From: Geobacter sp.
GTDB taxonomy: Bacteria > Desulfobacterota > Desulfuromonadia > Geobacterales > DSM-12255
Length of the DNA: 64,000 nucleotides
Reading direction: 5' to 3'
Assembly: GCA_009886125.1 (NCBI GenBank)
Contig: VFJK01000154.1
Span: forward strand, 1 to 64,000
The notes below the pieces were generated by a model. The model had not been told where the DNA came from and made no database searches. It saw only the letters and a program-made list of their open reading frames with translations. The position numbers and the translations under genes are program-made. Shown here piece by piece: positions 24,794 through 35,545 of the stretch (the stretch's first letter is position 1; each line of letters begins with the position of its first letter).

Positions 24794-25282
24794 TCAGTTA
24801 TATTTGAACGTACGGGCAACACCGTCTGTACTGAGGCACTCCTTGCAGAGCCCGACAACAACAAAAGAGCTGTCGAAAACCTCAAACCCGTCAATATCGT
24901 TTTTTTTCAGATGTACATCCGGCAATAGAGTTGCATCAATATCGATGACCTTTTCACAGGAGAGGCACGAAGCGTGATGATGCCTGCTTGTGTCGGCATC
25001 GAACCGCGCCTTTGCCTCAGGACTGCTTATCTTCTGAGCGATCCTGAGCTGTACAAAAGTCTCAAGCACCCTGTAGACTGTTGTTCTCGACACCCCGGTC
25101 ATCCGGTCCTGGATTGATGCATAGATATGATCAGCAGTCGGGTGGTCAGTTCTGGAAGAGAGGTTTTCCAGAATCGCCCGTCTCTGGGAAGTGAGTGAAA
25201 GCCTGCTCTTGCGGCAGCGATCTTCCATCAGCTTCAGCTTTGATGATATGAATTCCTGCCTGTCATGCTGTTTTTCATTCAT
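24794..25282 (-). CDS. perR: Fur-family peroxide/iron regulator (PerR-like)
   Basis: The 162-residue protein has a winged-helix domain (LTSQRRAILENL, VSRTTVYRVLETF), the metal-site block HHHASCLSCEKVIDID and a second cysteine pair in GLCKEC, giving the structural zinc site C-x2-C...C-x2-C of PerR/Fur proteins. An N-terminal extension of about 20 charged residues precedes the core; ATG at 25282 is taken. As first gene of a superoxide/O2 defence operon it is named PerR-like, although Fur or Zur specificity cannot be excluded from sequence. A near-palindromic site overlaps its promoter, consistent with self-control. Confidence 0.85.
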   Translation of the reverse strand: MNEKQHDRQEFISSKLKLMEDRCRKSRLSLTSQRRAILENLSSRTDHPTADHIYASIQDRMTGVSRTTVYRVLETFVQLRIAQKISSPEAKARFDADTSRHHHASCLSCEKVIDIDATLLPDVHLKKNDIDGFEVFDSSFVVVGLCKECLSTDGVARTFKYN

Positions 25283-25288
25283 TTTGAA

Positions 25289-25318
25289 ACCTTATTGCAA
25301 AATATTACTATTGTCAAT
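25289..25318 (-). promoter_or_regulatory. Promoter and possible PerR-type operator
   Basis: TTGACA (minus strand, 25312-25317) and TAAGGT (25289-25294) are 17 nt apart. The AT-rich stretch 25294-25318 begins and ends ATTG/CAAT. The -10 ends only 7 nt before the ATG, so this promoter implies a nearly leaderless message or translation from a downstream codon. Confidence 0.45.
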
Positions 25319-25493
25319 TATTTTCCCATCTTTCGAGGCAGTATAAAAATAGAAACCGGCTGTACTTCAGAGTGGTTACAGCTCGACGAGCAGTATACCC
25401 TTAAAAAGTTCAAAGATTATATCAGAGAATTTTAAGTATACAAGATACTTTGAGCCCCAATTATTAAAAAAGGACCTCAAGAGTATTAACGTA

Positions 25494-25528
25494 TTGACAA
25501 GGAAGCATAATTCCATTAACAATTATGC
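25494..25528 (+). promoter_or_regulatory. hppA promoter with palindrome over the -10
   Basis: TTGACA (25494-25499), 17-nt spacer, then TAACAA (25517-25522). A perfect inverted repeat GCATAATT-N8-AATTATGC (25505-25528) spans the -10 and probable start of transcription, as expected of a repressor site. Confidence 0.55.
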
Positions 25529-25581
25529 GTTTTTGCTTACAAGCCTTATGCAAGGCGCTCAATAAAGGAGGATTTTTTGAA

Positions 25582-27630
25582 ATGGAACAGTACGCCATCT
25601 ACTTTGCTCTGGTCTGCGCCGCTGCAGCGGTAGCTTACGGCCTCATCTCGGCAAACTGGATTCTGGCTCTCCCTCAGGGAAATGACCGGATGCGCCAGAT
25701 TGCAGCTGCGATTCAGGAAGGGGCAGGCGCTTACATGAAGCGTCAGTACACGATCATTGCTGTTGTCGGAGCAATTATTTTCGTGATCCTGCTCATCCTG
25801 CCGGCACCACTCGGAGCCAAAACCGCTGTCGGTTTTGCTATCGGGGCAATCTTCTCCGGCCTGACCGGTTTTATCGGTATGTTTGTTTCAGTCCGGGCCA
25901 ATGTCCGCACTACTGAAGCAGCCAAAAGCGGTATAAAAAAAGCTCTTGACGTCGCCTTCAAAGGTGGCGCCATCACCGGCATGCTGGTCGTTGGACTCGG
26001 CCTGCTCGGCGTTGCCGGCTACTATCTCGTCCTGCTCAAACTTATGCCCGGTGCCCCGATAAAAGAAGTCGTCAGCCAACTGGTCGGCCTCGGCTTCGGT
26101 GGTTCTCTGATCTCCATTTTTGCCCGCCTTGGCGGCGGCATCTTCACCAAAGGTGCAGACGTCGGTGCCGACCTGGTCGGCAAGGTGGAAGCAGGCATCC
26201 CTGAAGACGACCCGCGCAATCCGGCTGTTATCGCCGACAACGTCGGTGACAACGTCGGTGACTGTGCCGGCATGGCCGCCGACCTGTTCGAGACCTATGC
26301 AGTGACCCTGATAGCTTCCATGCTGCTGGGAGCAATGGCCTTCAACAATTTCAGCGCTGCGGTCAATTATCCGCTCATCCTCGGCGGCATCTCCATCATC
26401 GCCTCTATAATCGGTACTTTTTTCGTCAAACTTGATGCCAGCGAGAAAATAATGCGTGCCCTGTACAAAGGCCTTATCTCCTCCGGCGTCATCGCCAGTA
26501 TCGCCTTCTACTTTGTCACGGTGCGGATGTTCCCGGCAGGCAATCCGACCGGCTATTCCGCTAACAATATCTTCATCTGCACAATTGTCGGTCTGGTAGT
26601 AACCGGTGCCATCTTCTGGATTACCGAGTACTATACCTCTACCGAATACGCTCCGGTACAGCATATTGCCCAGGCATCCACCACCGGTCACGGCACGAAT
26701 GTCATTGCCGGACTCGGAATATCGATGAAATCAACTGCTGCTCCAGTAATTGTCATTGCCGCCGGGATTATCGTTTCATTCCATTACGCCGGTGTTTACG
26801 GCATAGCCATTGCGGCTGTTTCCATGCTGTCTCTGACCGGCATAGTCGTCGCCATGGACGCCTACGGTCCGATCACCGACAATGCCGGCGGTATTGCCGA
26901 GATGGCAGAGCTTGACGACTCGGTTCGCGCTGTCACCGACCCCCTGGATGCTGTCGGCAACACTACCAAGGCTGTTACCAAAGGGTACGCCATCGGCTCC
27001 GCCGGTCTGGCCGCAGTCATCCTCTTCACCTCCTACGTCGATGAACTGAAACTGGCCGGCAAAGCCATCACCTTCGACCTGTCCGACCCCTACATCATCG
27101 TCGGCCTCTTTATCGGCGGCATGCTCCCTTACTATTTCGGCGCCCTCTGCATGGAAGCAGTCGGCAAGGCTGGCGGGGCGGTTGTTGTCGAAGTCCGTCG
27201 CCAGTTCCGCGAGATCAAGGGAATCATGGAAGGGACCGGCAAACCGGACTACGCAGCCTGTGTTGACATCGTTACCAAAACCGCTCTTAAGGAGATGGTC
27301 ATTCCCGCGCTGATCCCGATTCTGGCACCGATCATCGTCGGCTTTACCCTCGGGCCCAAAGCACTCGGCGGCGTGATCGTCGGCACAATCGTCACCGGCA
27401 TCTTCGTCGCCATCTCTATGACGACCGGCGGCGGCGCCTGGGATAATGCCAAGAAATACATCGAAGACGGCCACCACGGCGGCAAGGGCGGCGACGCACA
27501 CAAAGCTGCCGTTACCGGCGACACCGTCGGCGACCCCTACAAGGATACAGCCGGCCCGGCGATCAATCCGATGATCAAGATCATCAACATCGTCTCACTA
27601 CTGATCGTACCGCTCCTCAGCAAGATGTAA
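25582..27630 (+). CDS. hppA: Membrane-bound proton-translocating pyrophosphatase
   Basis: Couples hydrolysis of pyrophosphate to ion transport across the inner membrane. The 682-residue protein has about 16 hydrophobic helices. It carries the substrate-site acidic motifs [39 protein letters not shown], and the C-terminal [13 protein letters not shown](A)INP. In the motif [10 protein letters not shown] the residue after GNTT is lysine, the state known for potassium-independent H+-pumping enzymes (alanine marks the K+-dependent class). AGGAGG at 25566 precedes ATG 25582; the longer frame from 25525 is not needed. It recovers energy from PPi made in acyl-CoA activation and biosynthesis. Confidence 0.95.
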   Translation: MEQYAIYFALVCAAAAVAYGLISANWILALPQGNDRMRQIAAAIQEGAGAYMKRQYTIIAVVGAIIFVILLILPAPLGAKTAVGFAIGAIFSGLTGFIGMFVSVRANVRTTEAAKSGIKKALDVAFKGGAITGMLVVGLGLLGVAGYYLVLLKLMPGAPIKEVVSQLVGLGFGGSLISIFARLGGGIFTKGADVGADLVGKVEAGIPEDDPRNPAVIADNVGDNVGDCAGMAADLFETYAVTLIASMLLGAMAFNNFSAAVNYPLILGGISIIASIIGTFFVKLDASEKIMRALYKGLISSGVIASIAFYFVTVRMFPAGNPTGYSANNIFICTIVGLVVTGAIFWITEYYTSTEYAPVQHIAQASTTGHGTNVIAGLGISMKSTAAPVIVIAAGIIVSFHYAGVYGIAIAAVSMLSLTGIVVAMDAYGPITDNAGGIAEMAELDDSVRAVTDPLDAVGNTTKAVTKGYAIGSAGLAAVILFTSYVDELKLAGKAITFDLSDPYIIVGLFIGGMLPYYFGALCMEAVGKAGGAVVVEVRRQFREIKGIMEGTGKPDYAACVDIVTKTALKEMVIPALIPILAPIIVGFTLGPKALGGVIVGTIVTGIFVAISMTTGGGAWDNAKKYIEDGHHGGKGGDAHKAAVTGDTVGDPYKDTAGPAINPMIKIINIVSLLIVPLLSKM

Positions 27631-27650
27631 TATAATTCTGCTGCATTCTG

Positions 27651-27696
27651 TAATAAGAAAAGGCGCTGTCCGGATGGGCAGCGCCTTTTCTTATTA
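27651..27696. terminator. Bidirectional terminator between hppA and vapC
   Basis: Perfect 18-bp stem TAATAAGAAAAGGCGCTG with its complement, 10-nt loop, T-rich on both sides. It serves the convergent hppA and vapBC transcripts. Confidence 0.88.
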
Positions 27697-27741
27697 CGGG
27701 TTAATTCCTTGATAGCAACCTAATATTGAACAGGCATCCGG

Positions 27742-28185
27742 TCAGAGCAGAATGGAAGATAATAACGGATGTCTTGGAATACAATACGGATTCACCACCG
27801 TAACACCTCGCCAGGTAAAACCATGCTGCATATCTTCGGTAAGCAACAAGCGGCAATGGTTTTCGGCGGTAACTGCCAGAATCAGCGCATCCCAAATCTG
27901 AAGGCTGTGATCAGCCGTAAGGTCGAAGGCCGATTGAAAAGCCGACCAAGTCGAATCACCGACTTCAAAGCTATCGGCCCATTGCAAGACACGAGTGCGA
28001 GCCTCGTCCGGAGTGCACCCGGCTTTCCCGGTCAAGACACGAAACAGTTCGCCCAGCACCTGAACCGGAATCAGGACAGATTCAGGTGATAGACGTGAAA
28101 GCAGCTCCATGGCAACATCACGACGGGCAGTATCGCCAATCCCTTCAGCATAGGCAAGAATATTGGTATCAATGGCGACCCTCAT
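27742..28185 (-). CDS. vapC: PIN-domain ribonuclease toxin (VapC)
   Basis: The 147-residue product begins MRVAIDTNILAYAEG with the first PIN aspartate (Asp6). It has the conserved glutamate in QVLGELFRVL and further acidic residues in IWDALILAV and LLTEDMQHG, forming the Mg-dependent nuclease site. VapC-type toxins cut specific RNAs when the antitoxin is lost. Its start overlaps the antitoxin stop by 4 bases (ATGA), the usual coupling. It is convergent with hppA. Confidence 0.9.
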   Translation of the reverse strand: MRVAIDTNILAYAEGIGDTARRDVAMELLSRLSPESVLIPVQVLGELFRVLTGKAGCTPDEARTRVLQWADSFEVGDSTWSAFQSAFDLTADHSLQIWDALILAVTAENHCRLLLTEDMQHGFTWRGVTVVNPYCIPRHPLLSSILL

Positions 28186-28424
28186 GACGTGCGCTCGTAC
28201 AACTCATCGCGGGTCCAGTTCCTGACGCCAGTAAGCTCCTGGTGACGCAGGCGCTCAAGAAGCAGCTCACGCGCCGCAACATGGGCGTTGTCAGCTTTTC
28301 TGACCGGCGAAATGGTTGCAACTGGTTTTCCCCGTGAGATAACGAGAAACTCTTCGCCCTGCGATACCTGCTTCAGGACGTTCGAGAATTGCCGGTTAGC
28401 ATCAACTGCCCGTACTGTCTGCAT
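28182..28424 (-). CDS. vapB: Phd/YefM-type antitoxin (VapB role)
   Basis: The 80-residue protein starts MQTVRAVDANRQFSNVLKQV and continues GEEFLVISRGKPVATISPV, the Phd/YefM fold that binds DNA with its N-terminal half. The charged C-terminal tail (WTRDELYERTS) should bind and block the PIN toxin. It is encoded first, with GGAGGG before the ATG. A 17-bp palindrome in its promoter is a likely autoregulation site. Confidence 0.88.
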   Translation of the reverse strand: MQTVRAVDANRQFSNVLKQVSQGEEFLVISRGKPVATISPVRKADNAHVAARELLLERLRHQELTGVRNWTRDELYERTS

Positions 28425-28436
28425 AATCCCTCCAAG

Positions 28437-28480
28437 GTAGTGTTGATAACTACATTATGCCGAGTCCAGGTCGATGTCAA
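28437..28480 (-). promoter_or_regulatory. vapBC promoter and palindromic operator
   Basis: TTGACA (minus strand, 28475-28480), 15-nt spacer, CATAAT (28454-28459). The palindrome GTAGT-N7-ACTAC (28437-28453) covers the expected transcription start, directly before the GGAGGG ribosome site of vapB. Confidence 0.55.
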
Positions 28481-28500
28481 GATCTGAACTTTATGGATAA

Positions 28501-28623
28501 TCACTCTTTGCCCGTACCTCTGCAGGTAAAGTTGATGTAGAAGCCCATACACACCTCTATTCCCTGCTGAAGGCGCGGGTTTGCGATCCGGAGCGGTATC
28601 TATCGAATATTGAAAGCAGGTAA
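28501..28623 (+). pseudogene. Possible coding remnant ending in a stop
   Basis: An open 40-codon plus-strand stretch with no start codon reads protein-like near its end (HTHLYSLLKARVCDPERYLS) and stops at 28621. It looks like the 3' end of a lost gene. I do not recognise the family, and chance cannot be excluded. Nothing else was found between 28481 and 28707. Confidence 0.25.
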
Positions 28624-28707
28624 GCTGTTAAGTTCGGCTCTTATTAAAACCTCTACAGCAGTCCTTGGACTCTCACGGAACTTCTCATCTGTCATTTTCC
28701 ACCCGAG

Positions 28708-29184
28708 TTACAAATAAAGTCGGAACAGCTGCTCCGCCACACAGGCCGGTTTTGCTCCGCCTTCGATCTCAACCGTGATCCGGTAGGCAATCTGTACCCC
28801 GCCTGAGACCTCTTCGACTCCCGTCACCACACTTCTTGCCCTGACCCTCGCACCGGTCACCACCGGAGCCGGGAAACGGACCTTCTCAAGACCGTAGTTC
28901 ACTCTGAGCCGCATTCCCGGATAGTTTCTTTCAAACATCCCCGGAGCATTGCTTTCCGTCAGGAAAGGGAGCAGTGAGAGGGTAAGAAAACCGTGGGCAA
29001 TAGTCCCTCCGAATGGAGACTCTTTTGCCGCTCTTTCAGGATCGATATGAATCCACTGCAGATCACCGGTAGCCCTGGCAAAAGCATCGATCCGCGCCTG
29101 CTCGACCTTCAGCCATTCGCCGATATGGACCTCACTGCCGATCTTTTTCTGATACAGCTCAAGGAGACTCCTTACTGCGCTCAT
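28708..29184 (-). CDS. MaoC-like (R)-enoyl-CoA hydratase
   Basis: The 158-residue hot-dog-fold protein has the catalytic region ATGDLQWIHIDPERA (Asp/His pair) followed by PFGGTIAHGFLTLSLL, typical of MaoC and R-specific enoyl-CoA hydratases. The C-terminal strands contain VVTGARVRARSVV. It probably hydrates trans-2-enoyl-CoA, but substrate is unknown. Its start overlaps the upstream S4-domain gene by 4 bases, so the two are co-transcribed; a functional link is not evident. Confidence 0.87.
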   Translation of the reverse strand: MSAVRSLLELYQKKIGSEVHIGEWLKVEQARIDAFARATGDLQWIHIDPERAAKESPFGGTIAHGFLTLSLLPFLTESNAPGMFERNYPGMRLRVNYGLEKVRFPAPVVTGARVRARSVVTGVEEVSGGVQIAYRITVEIEGGAKPACVAEQLFRLYL

Positions 29185-29390
29185 TCTTCTCCCTGCTCGA
29201 CTGTGTAGCCTCTTCCACCGGTCTCTACAATATCCCCGGGACGAAGCTTCCGCCCCCGCCTCAGCTCGACTTCGCCGTTTACTGACGCAAGACCTTCAGC
29301 TATCAGGACCTTTGCCTCACCACCGGAAGACGCTTCGTTGACCGCTTTCAGAAAACTGTCCAGCTTGATGTATTCGCCGCTTATTTGCAT
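29181..29390 (-). CDS. S4-domain RNA-binding protein (YbcJ-like)
   Basis: A 69-residue protein that is almost entirely an S4 RNA-binding fold: YIKLDSFLKAV, then EAKVLIAEGLASVNGEVELRRGRKLRPGD. These match the YbcJ/RlbA group of single-domain S4 proteins, which associate with ribosomal or structured RNA. The RRGRKLRPGD loop is the RNA contact region in the family. It precedes the MaoC gene with a 4-base overlap. Confidence 0.9.
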   Translation of the reverse strand: MQISGEYIKLDSFLKAVNEASSGGEAKVLIAEGLASVNGEVELRRGRKLRPGDIVETGGRGYTVEQGEE

Positions 29391-29509
29391 AAATCAACCT
29401 TATGAACTAAACTTGGATTAAAAGAGTATAGTTTGAAAGGTAAGTCGAATCAATACCTGATGTCCTGGCTGTAGCAGCGGCTGTCAATATAGCCGGAGAG
29501 TGAGCGTAT

Positions 29510-31630
29510 ATGAGCTTTGCAATAAATCCCTCCATGAATCATATCAACCTCCCTGAAGCTTATATAGAGGCGCTCTATCGTTCATCGGCAGAAGTCTCCC
29601 TCCCTGATGCACGGTTCAGAGGTCACCCCTGTGAAGCATTTATCTGTATCTCTAAAATAGAGAAGACGATGAATGCCTATGTCGGCATACTTGACATGGG
29701 CCTGAAGAGCGTTCTCGTCTATACATCGGAATTTGAGGCAGACAATCCGGCTGACTATCCTGAGGTCTTTCTTCAGGCTGAAGAGTTCGTCAATGCCATG
29801 GGTTTCACTATGGAGCGGGTAAACCTCGACTTCAGCCCGGCAATGCGTGAGGTCATTATCAAGGGGTTTCGGGTCATGCGTCCCCCGCCTCCCCCCAAGA
29901 AACAGGGCAGATATCCGAAAATAGATCATTCTGTCGAATATCAACTACCTGACATGCCGTCTCCAGTTGACAACTCTCTCCAGCTGGATATCCAGGGGGA
30001 GGAGCTGGAAGCAGAACTTGGAAGCCTCAGGGCGGAAATCACTTCTGCACGGGCGGTAATCGAAAAACTCACCAGAGAAAAAGTCTCTGCTGAGCAGAGC
30101 GCTCTCATCGAGATCGCTTCACTGAAATCAGTTGCTGAACAGGCGATCGACGCCAGAAGGAAAAGCGAAGAGAAAGCTGTTCAAGAGATCCAGTCGCTGA
30201 AAGAGCAGCTGAGCACCTCGATCCCCCGGGTTGAAGAAGAAGAGAGAACCGGACTTATTGCTCGACTCCGGAATGAGGCAGACAAGGCTCAATCCCTTGA
30301 AAATCAGCTCCGCAAGGATTTAACGGAACTGCAGGAGAAGAACCGCCGCCTTGAAGGCGAGCGGAATGAAATTGAAAAACAGCTCTCTTCAGACACGGTT
30401 TCCCTGGACGAGAAAATCTCTGCTCTGACTGCCGAGAATGAATCCCTGCAGACAAGGCTCTCTGAAGAACAGGCTGCTAACAGTGCCGCTTCAGACAAGA
30501 TGACCGCTCTTGCACTCTTTGAAGTATCCTGGAGAGAGGGGCTGCAACGCGAGGAAGACCTCTGCAGGGATATTGACACAATGAAGCTGCAGCTCGAAGC
30601 CATGGAATCAGAACTGCAGAGTCATCGCGACACGGGAAACAGGGAAGAGACGTTGATCCGGAAAATCACCGGGCTTGAAGCCGCAGCTGCGGAAATACAA
30701 ACAGAGATCGATCAGCTCCGCATAAATGCTTTCGACGCCGGGAAACAGGCGCCGGGACTTAAAGCGCTTGAAGAAGGGAAGAGGGTCATCGAGTCAGAGT
30801 ATGTGAGACTTGCCAACGAGAGCAGGGAAAAAGAGATCGAACTCGTTGACGCCCTGTCTGCGGCAGAGGCCGAAATCCAACGGCTCTCCAAAGAGATCGA
30901 GATCCAGGTCCAGGTAGCAGCCATGGAACAGGCAGCACTACGGGCCGAACTGAAGCGGATCGTTATGAGCGCGGGTGCTGCTCCCCAGGACTCAGTTACT
31001 GTCCCGTTGGAGTCCGTGAAGAGTGCTGAACTCTCCACCGGAGAGCTGATCGTCAAAGCTGAAGCCGCTCATGCGGCAGCGACTGTGAAACCTGACGATA
31101 CAGCAGGCTCTCAGCAGCTTCCGCATATGGCCAGCAGTGAAGACGACCCGGATCTGCCTGTCCAGAAAGACCAGGAACTATTAAGAGGACTGGTTAACGA
31201 ACTCGGGAATTTCTACTCGGAACCCGGGTACTCCTCAACCGAATTCAGCATCGATCCGTCCATCACCTCTCTGGAGTACTCCGACCCGTCCGAGATTGTC
31301 GCCCTGTTCTACTCAAGCAACAGTGTACAGGCAGTACCTGTAGGGAGCAGCATTCAGAGATGCAAAAGCTTTGTTATCGGCATGAAAAAATCCGGCAGGT
31401 ATCTGACCTATATCATCTGGTATCTGACCGAGGGCAAAGAAGTCGTCATCTGCACGCCGCAGCAGCAGCCTGCAGACAGCACTGAATGCATCCGGATACT
31501 TCAGGATGCAGTAGCCTATTTCGAGATCGTCGGCTTCATGATGGAGTTCGAAGAGCTCGGCAGCAGTACAAAAAGCTATACAACCGCTCTGAAGAAAGTA
31601 CCTGCGCTCCGAAAGGCAATAAACGGCTGA
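29510..31630 (+). CDS. Coiled-coil protein with two similar terminal domains, unknown function
   Basis: The 706-residue product was not recognised. Residues about 1-125 form an alpha/beta domain, 165-500 a long heptad-rich coiled coil, and 585-705 a second globular domain. The two ends resemble each other: F-x-I-x-P-S, then AL(Y/F)xSS, a C-x-(A/S)-F-x-I strand, a hydrophobic strand, and (A/V)-x-GF-x-ME near the end. This suggests duplication of one domain at both ends of a rod. A proline run (PPPPPKK) follows the first domain. There is no signal peptide or membrane helix, so it should be cytoplasmic. The gene is alone on its strand, convergent with the CCA enzyme four bases away. Confidence 0.8.
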   Translation: MSFAINPSMNHINLPEAYIEALYRSSAEVSLPDARFRGHPCEAFICISKIEKTMNAYVGILDMGLKSVLVYTSEFEADNPADYPEVFLQAEEFVNAMGFTMERVNLDFSPAMREVIIKGFRVMRPPPPPKKQGRYPKIDHSVEYQLPDMPSPVDNSLQLDIQGEELEAELGSLRAEITSARAVIEKLTREKVSAEQSALIEIASLKSVAEQAIDARRKSEEKAVQEIQSLKEQLSTSIPRVEEEERTGLIARLRNEADKAQSLENQLRKDLTELQEKNRRLEGERNEIEKQLSSDTVSLDEKISALTAENESLQTRLSEEQAANSAASDKMTALALFEVSWREGLQREEDLCRDIDTMKLQLEAMESELQSHRDTGNREETLIRKITGLEAAAAEIQTEIDQLRINAFDAGKQAPGLKALEEGKRVIESEYVRLANESREKEIELVDALSAAEAEIQRLSKEIEIQVQVAAMEQAALRAELKRIVMSAGAAPQDSVTVPLESVKSAELSTGELIVKAEAAHAAATVKPDDTAGSQQLPHMASSEDDPDLPVQKDQELLRGLVNELGNFYSEPGYSSTEFSIDPSITSLEYSDPSEIVALFYSSNSVQAVPVGSSIQRCKSFVIGMKKSGRYLTYIIWYLTEGKEVVICTPQQQPADSTECIRILQDAVAYFEIVGFMMEFEELGSSTKSYTTALKKVPALRKAING

Positions 31631-31633
31631 ATC

Positions 31634-32899
31634 TCAGGAGGATTTCAGGGCTTCGACCCTTTTCTGGAGAACAAACTCCGATCTTTTTGACGGCTTCATC
31701 ATTTCAATTGTCAGAGGGTCGATACCAAGATCAGCCGTATTCATCCCCGCAACCGCCACTGCCCGTTCCCACCCCTCCATGCAGTTATTTCCCGGCTTGT
31801 CAGCCCCTGAGATCAAGGGGACGAGATCAGTGATGCCGGCCCTGATCGCCTGCTGTGCCATCCGTATCCTCGTTGACTGTCTCAGCTCATCAAGCCTGTT
31901 TGCATTGCCATGAAGGCGGCTGATAGCGGCAAGCGCCCGACCATAATCAGCAGGGAGTGAAAGCCGCCTGCAAAAATCTTCAGCGACCCTGAAACCGGCT
32001 TCATCATGACCATGATGCTTCGGGTATAGAGACGGGTCAGTAGAGAGTTTCCCGATATCGTGAAAAAATGCGCAGAACCTGGCCAGCGGGGAAGAGGAGA
32101 GAGAGGTAACCCTTTCGAGAACTTGCAGTGAGTGGCTCAGCAGGTCTCCTTCGGGATGGTACACCAAAGGGCCGGCCGGTATCTCCGGCATCCGGAACAG
32201 CTCGGGCAACCAGAGACGTCCGACATCAAACTCCAGCATTTTCTGAAAGAAACGCCCCGGTTCCGGAGCTGAAAATGACTTCAGCATCTCCCGGGCGAAA
32301 CGCTCGGCAGGAATACGCATCAAATCTTCATCCCAGTTTTTTGCACGAACGATCTGCCCTGCTTCAGATGCAATTCGAAAGCCTTCCGATTCCAGGCGCA
32401 AAGCTCTGAAAATACGGAGAGGATCGTCGGAAAACGAGTTTTCGCTGCAACAGCGTAAGGAGAGGTTTTTAAGATCGCCCTCTCCCTGAAGCGGATCAAT
32501 AAGGAGCCCGTCAATTGTCATGAGCATTGCGTTGACCGTGAAATCCCTTCGTCTCAGGTCGTTCACCAGACCATCTTCATGGTCTATCAGGGTTATCTCG
32601 ACATTACCGAACCCGCTGAAATGCCTGAACCAGACTGCAACTGCATTCCGGGAGATGACCTGACTGAAGCCCTTTGATTCGAGCAGAGCCGCAGGAAGAG
32701 CAGCGACCAGATCGATATCCCTGATCTCCCTCCCCAGAAGCGTGTCTCTGACGCTCCCGCCGACAAGCCAGACCTTTCCGATCAACTCTGCCGGAAAGAG
32801 CTGCCTGAGAAAGCTGCCGACCACCTCTATGCTGTAGTCCCGCCTGTTTTTAGTGACCACTGATACTCCGTTCAGCAATTTATGCAACTGTACCATCAT
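31634..32899 (-). CDS. CCA tRNA nucleotidyltransferase / poly(A) polymerase family with HD domain
   Basis: Adds or repairs the 3'-CCA of tRNA, or adds A residues. The 421-residue protein has the class II nucleotidyltransferase head (WLVGGSVRDTLLGREIRDIDLV with the G-S and D-x-D metal motifs), the neck motif LRRRDFTVNAM, the DPLRIFRALRLES motif, and a C-terminal HD domain (FFHDIGKL). CCA-adding, A-adding and C-C-adding members cannot be separated confidently by reading. It ends four bases from the convergent coiled-coil gene and is divergent from uvrD. Confidence 0.9.
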   Translation of the reverse strand: MMVQLHKLLNGVSVVTKNRRDYSIEVVGSFLRQLFPAELIGKVWLVGGSVRDTLLGREIRDIDLVAALPAALLESKGFSQVISRNAVAVWFRHFSGFGNVEITLIDHEDGLVNDLRRRDFTVNAMLMTIDGLLIDPLQGEGDLKNLSLRCCSENSFSDDPLRIFRALRLESEGFRIASEAGQIVRAKNWDEDLMRIPAERFAREMLKSFSAPEPGRFFQKMLEFDVGRLWLPELFRMPEIPAGPLVYHPEGDLLSHSLQVLERVTSLSSSPLARFCAFFHDIGKLSTDPSLYPKHHGHDEAGFRVAEDFCRRLSLPADYGRALAAISRLHGNANRLDELRQSTRIRMAQQAIRAGITDLVPLISGADKPGNNCMEGWERAVAVAGMNTADLGIDPLTIEMMKPSKRSEFVLQKRVEALKSS

Positions 32900-32968
32900 G
32901 ATTCTTTAAGGCAACAGTACCACTCTTTGGGATGGAAAACAGCGCTCATATCTGCTAATACTTTTTCC

Positions 32969-33135
32969 TGAACCCGTGACGGCGAGAGCCGTATCGAACG
33001 GAAACAGCCGGGGCTTCCAACGATGGAGTTGCAGTATCAGATAATGATCCGTAGGGGCCAACCGCCGGGAATACACCTATTGGTGCAGAAGCGGAGGCGT
33101 TGCAGAGAGAGACGGTTCTCACCGTTACGGGTTCA
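32969..33135. repeat. 170-nt foldable element, copy B (cca-uvrD spacer)
   Basis: Second copy of the element at 1231-1400. Arms 32969-32992 and 33112-33135 pair over 24 positions with three wobble or mismatch sites. The 27-base block at 32989-33015 is identical to copy A. In the outer stem, T-A and A-T pairs of copy A become C-G pairs here, so pairing is kept while sequence changes. It ends about 30 nt before the uvrD start and would lie in the uvrD leader if transcription starts upstream. Confidence 0.7.
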
Positions 33136-33165
33136 GATTTTTGGAAGAAAAAAACAGGGATAATC

Positions 33166-35373
<2,208 letters not shown>

Positions 35374-35410
35374 CGGATTGGATGATAAAAGGACATAGCT
35401 TCTTTGACTC

Positions 35411-35440
35411 AGGACAGGGTTTCGACTCTGTCCTGTTTTG
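35411..35440 (+). terminator. Rho-independent terminator of the helicase gene
   Basis: AGGACAG pairs with CTGTCCT, followed by GTTTTGTT, 38 nt past the helicase stop. It separates the housekeeping gene from the defence island. Confidence 0.8.
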
Positions 35441-35545
35441 TTATCCGGCAATGATTTAATTTGTTCTTATCATTGGCACTTACGACGAAATATTGTAGAG
35501 TGAGCGCGCATTTGCTTGACCGAGACAAAATGGGGTATATAAGAC

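Noticed and set aside
25888-27501. Long minus-strand frames opposite hppA (267 and 241 codons)
   Set aside because: They are antisense shadows of the strongly conserved pyrophosphatase; composition is biased by the GC-rich codon pattern and there is no family resemblance or ribosome site.
33100-33165. Upstream 22-codon extension of the UvrD/PcrA frame
   Set aside because: It begins inside the repeated foldable element and has no resemblance to helicase N-termini; ATG 33166 fits the family.
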